From NCBI GenBank assembly GCA_017384185.1, contig JAFNUH010000288.1, positions 1 through 7,009 on the forward strand: a stretch of DNA of 7,009 bases. The letters are read 5' to 3'. The notes beneath the pieces were generated by a model. That model was not told the DNA's origin. It was given only the letters and a program-made list of their open reading frames with translations, and did not search any database. Source of the stretch: Alistipes sp. Its GTDB lineage: Bacteria > Bacteroidota > Bacteroidia > Bacteroidales > Rikenellaceae. Both the position numbers and the translations under genes were made by a program. This document shows positions 5,889 to 7,009 of the stretch, piece after piece (within the stretch, counting starts at the first letter, position 1; each line of letters begins with the position of its first letter).

Positions 5889-7009
5889 ATGAGAGCTGAG
5901 ATTTATCTTCGTCGTGGAAAGGAGGAGTCACTCCTACGTCGCCATCCCTGGATTTTTTCGGGTGCCATCGAGCGTGTTAAGTGCCAGGGTGAGCTAAAAG
6001 AGGGAGAGGTAGTAGATGTATTTACCCGCTCGGGCGATTTTATTGCTCGAGGACACTACCAGATTGGCTCTATTGCCGTACGTGTACTCACATTCGAGGA
6101 GTCGGAGCAGATTGACCAGGCGTGGTGGAACCACCGTATTGAGGTGGCCTACGACGTACGTCGCACGCTTGCCCTTACCGAAAACGAGCAGACAAACTGC
6201 TACCGTTTGGTACACGGCGAGGGTGACTCGTTGCCCGGACTGGTTATCGACATCTACGACCGCACAGCCGTTGTTCAGTGCCACTCGGTGGGAATGTACC
6301 TATCTCGTATGGCTATTGCCGAGGCTCTGCGTACAGTTTATGGCGAGCACCTGACAGCCATCTACGACAAGAGTTCACAGACCGTACCCTTCAAGGCTGG
6401 TTTGAACGCTGTCGATGGATATATCTGGGGACACGCCGAGCACAAAGCCAACGTTGTATTGGAGAATGGCGAAAAATTCCTCGTAAATTGGGAGGAGGGA
6501 CAGAAGACAGGCTTCTTCCTCGACCAGCGCCGCAACCGAGAGCTTGTGCGCCACTACGCTAAGGGTCGTACGGTGCTCAACACATTCTGCTACACGGGAG
6601 GATTCTCAGTTTATGCCGCATCGGGAGGTGCCGTGGAGGTATGCTCTGTGGATGCTTCGGAGCGTGCCGTGCAGTTGGCTGATGAGAATATGCGCCTCAA
6701 CTTTGGCGACACGGTTAAGCACGAGGCTGTGGCAGCCGACGCCGTGGAGTATCTAAAACATATCGGCGATAAGTACGACCTTATCATCCTTGACCCGCCC
6801 GCATTTGCTAAACACCACAAGGTCTTGGGAAATGCAATGCAGGGTTATAAGCGAATTAATGCCCGTGCCTTGTCGCAAATCAAGAGTGGAGGTATCCTCT
6901 TCACATTCTCTTGCTCGCAGGCAGTAAGCAAGGAGCTCTTCCGCACAACCGTTTTCTCGGCAGCAGCCATCGCAGGACGTAAGGTGCGCATTCTCCACCA
7001 GCTCACACA
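5889..7009 (+). CDS. rlmI: RlmI-like class I SAM-dependent rRNA (cytosine-C5) methyltransferase, 3' end off the right edge
   Basis: This is a close relative of E. coli RlmI, which methylates C1962 of 23S rRNA using S-adenosylmethionine. Residues about 1-75 are a PUA RNA-binding domain (GKEESLLRRHPWIFSGAIE ... ARGHYQIGSIAVRV), followed by the EGDSLPGLVIDIYD segment (about 111-125) and GQKTGFFLDQR (204-214). The SAM-binding motif is VLNTFCYTGGFSVYA (from residue 229), the catalytic-loop motif DPPAFAK (302-308), and FSCS carries Cys342, which by homology is the likely catalytic cysteine. The frame is open at the window end after 373 codons; by comparison with 396-aa E. coli RlmI about 25 residues are missing. 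The start is the ATG at 5889, one base after the exonuclease stop and just before the conserved region. An in-frame ATG at 5871 would overlap the exonuclease by 17 nt and add a short Asn-rich lead. The exact target base is inferred from family membership. Confidence 0.93.
   Translation, partial: MRAEIYLRRGKEESLLRRHPWIFSGAIERVKCQGELKEGEVVDVFTRSGDFIARGHYQIGSIAVRVLTFEESEQIDQAWWNHRIEVAYDVRRTLALTENEQTNCYRLVHGEGDSLPGLVIDIYDRTAVVQCHSVGMYLSRMAIAEALRTVYGEHLTAIYDKSSQTVPFKAGLNAVDGYIWGHAEHKANVVLENGEKFLVNWEEGQKTGFFLDQRRNRELVRHYAKGRTVLNTFCYTGGFSVYAASGGAVEVCSVDASERAVQLADENMRLNFGDTVKHEAVAADAVEYLKHIGDKYDLIILDPPAFAKHHKVLGNAMQGYKRINARALSQIKSGGILFTFSCSQAVSKELFRTTVFSAAAIAGRKVRILHQLT

Noticed and set aside
1..7009. 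Mobile element, phage, CRISPR or toxin-antitoxin system
   Set aside because: No transposase, integrase, direct-repeat array, tRNA or toxin/antitoxin motif was found; the genes are conserved housekeeping or transport types.

Overview
The window is almost entirely coding and reads as ordinary chromosomal DNA from a member of the Bacteroidales (Bacteroidota) with mid-range GC content. The evidence is a TonB-dependent receptor with an N-terminal carboxypeptidase-regulatory-like domain, promoter-like elements of the Bacteroidota type (TAnnTTTG with an upstream TTTG) rather than sigma-70 boxes, and protein variants (a RecQ with a long insert, an RlmI-type methyltransferase) that match Bacteroidales homologues from memory. 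The genus cannot be fixed from this sequence.

Left half (1-3074, minus strand): three genes run right to left, probably as one transcription unit. They are a standalone PqqD-family protein (88 aa, first gene), a small exported or membrane-anchored His/Cys-rich protein (153 aa), and a TonB-dependent outer-membrane receptor whose C-terminus lies beyond the left edge. The ten His and six Cys in a 50-residue stretch of the middle protein, next to the receptor, suggest metal (copper/zinc-type) sensing, buffering or uptake. That function is inferred.

Centre (3075-3155): a short divergent intergenic region carries a TAnnTTTG box for each direction. The rightward one also has a TTTG box 21 bp upstream and ends only six bases before the recQ start codon, so the recQ mRNA may be almost leaderless.

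Right half (3156-7009, plus strand): recQ (640 aa RecQ-family helicase), a DEDDy 3'-5' exonuclease of the RNase D/WRN-exonuclease type (261 aa), and an RlmI-like 23S rRNA cytosine-C5 methyltransferase cut off by the right edge a few tens of residues early. The genes are 23 nt and 1 nt apart and look co-transcribed. The first two encode as separate proteins the two activities fused in human WRN.

No tRNA, rRNA, CRISPR, insertion sequence, phage gene or clear intrinsic terminator was seen, and no gene-free stretch exceeds about 80 bases. The most interesting points are the RecQ/WRN-exonuclease pairing, the PqqD plus His/Cys-rich protein plus receptor operon, and the near-leaderless recQ promoter. 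I do not see a clearly novel defence or mobile system.
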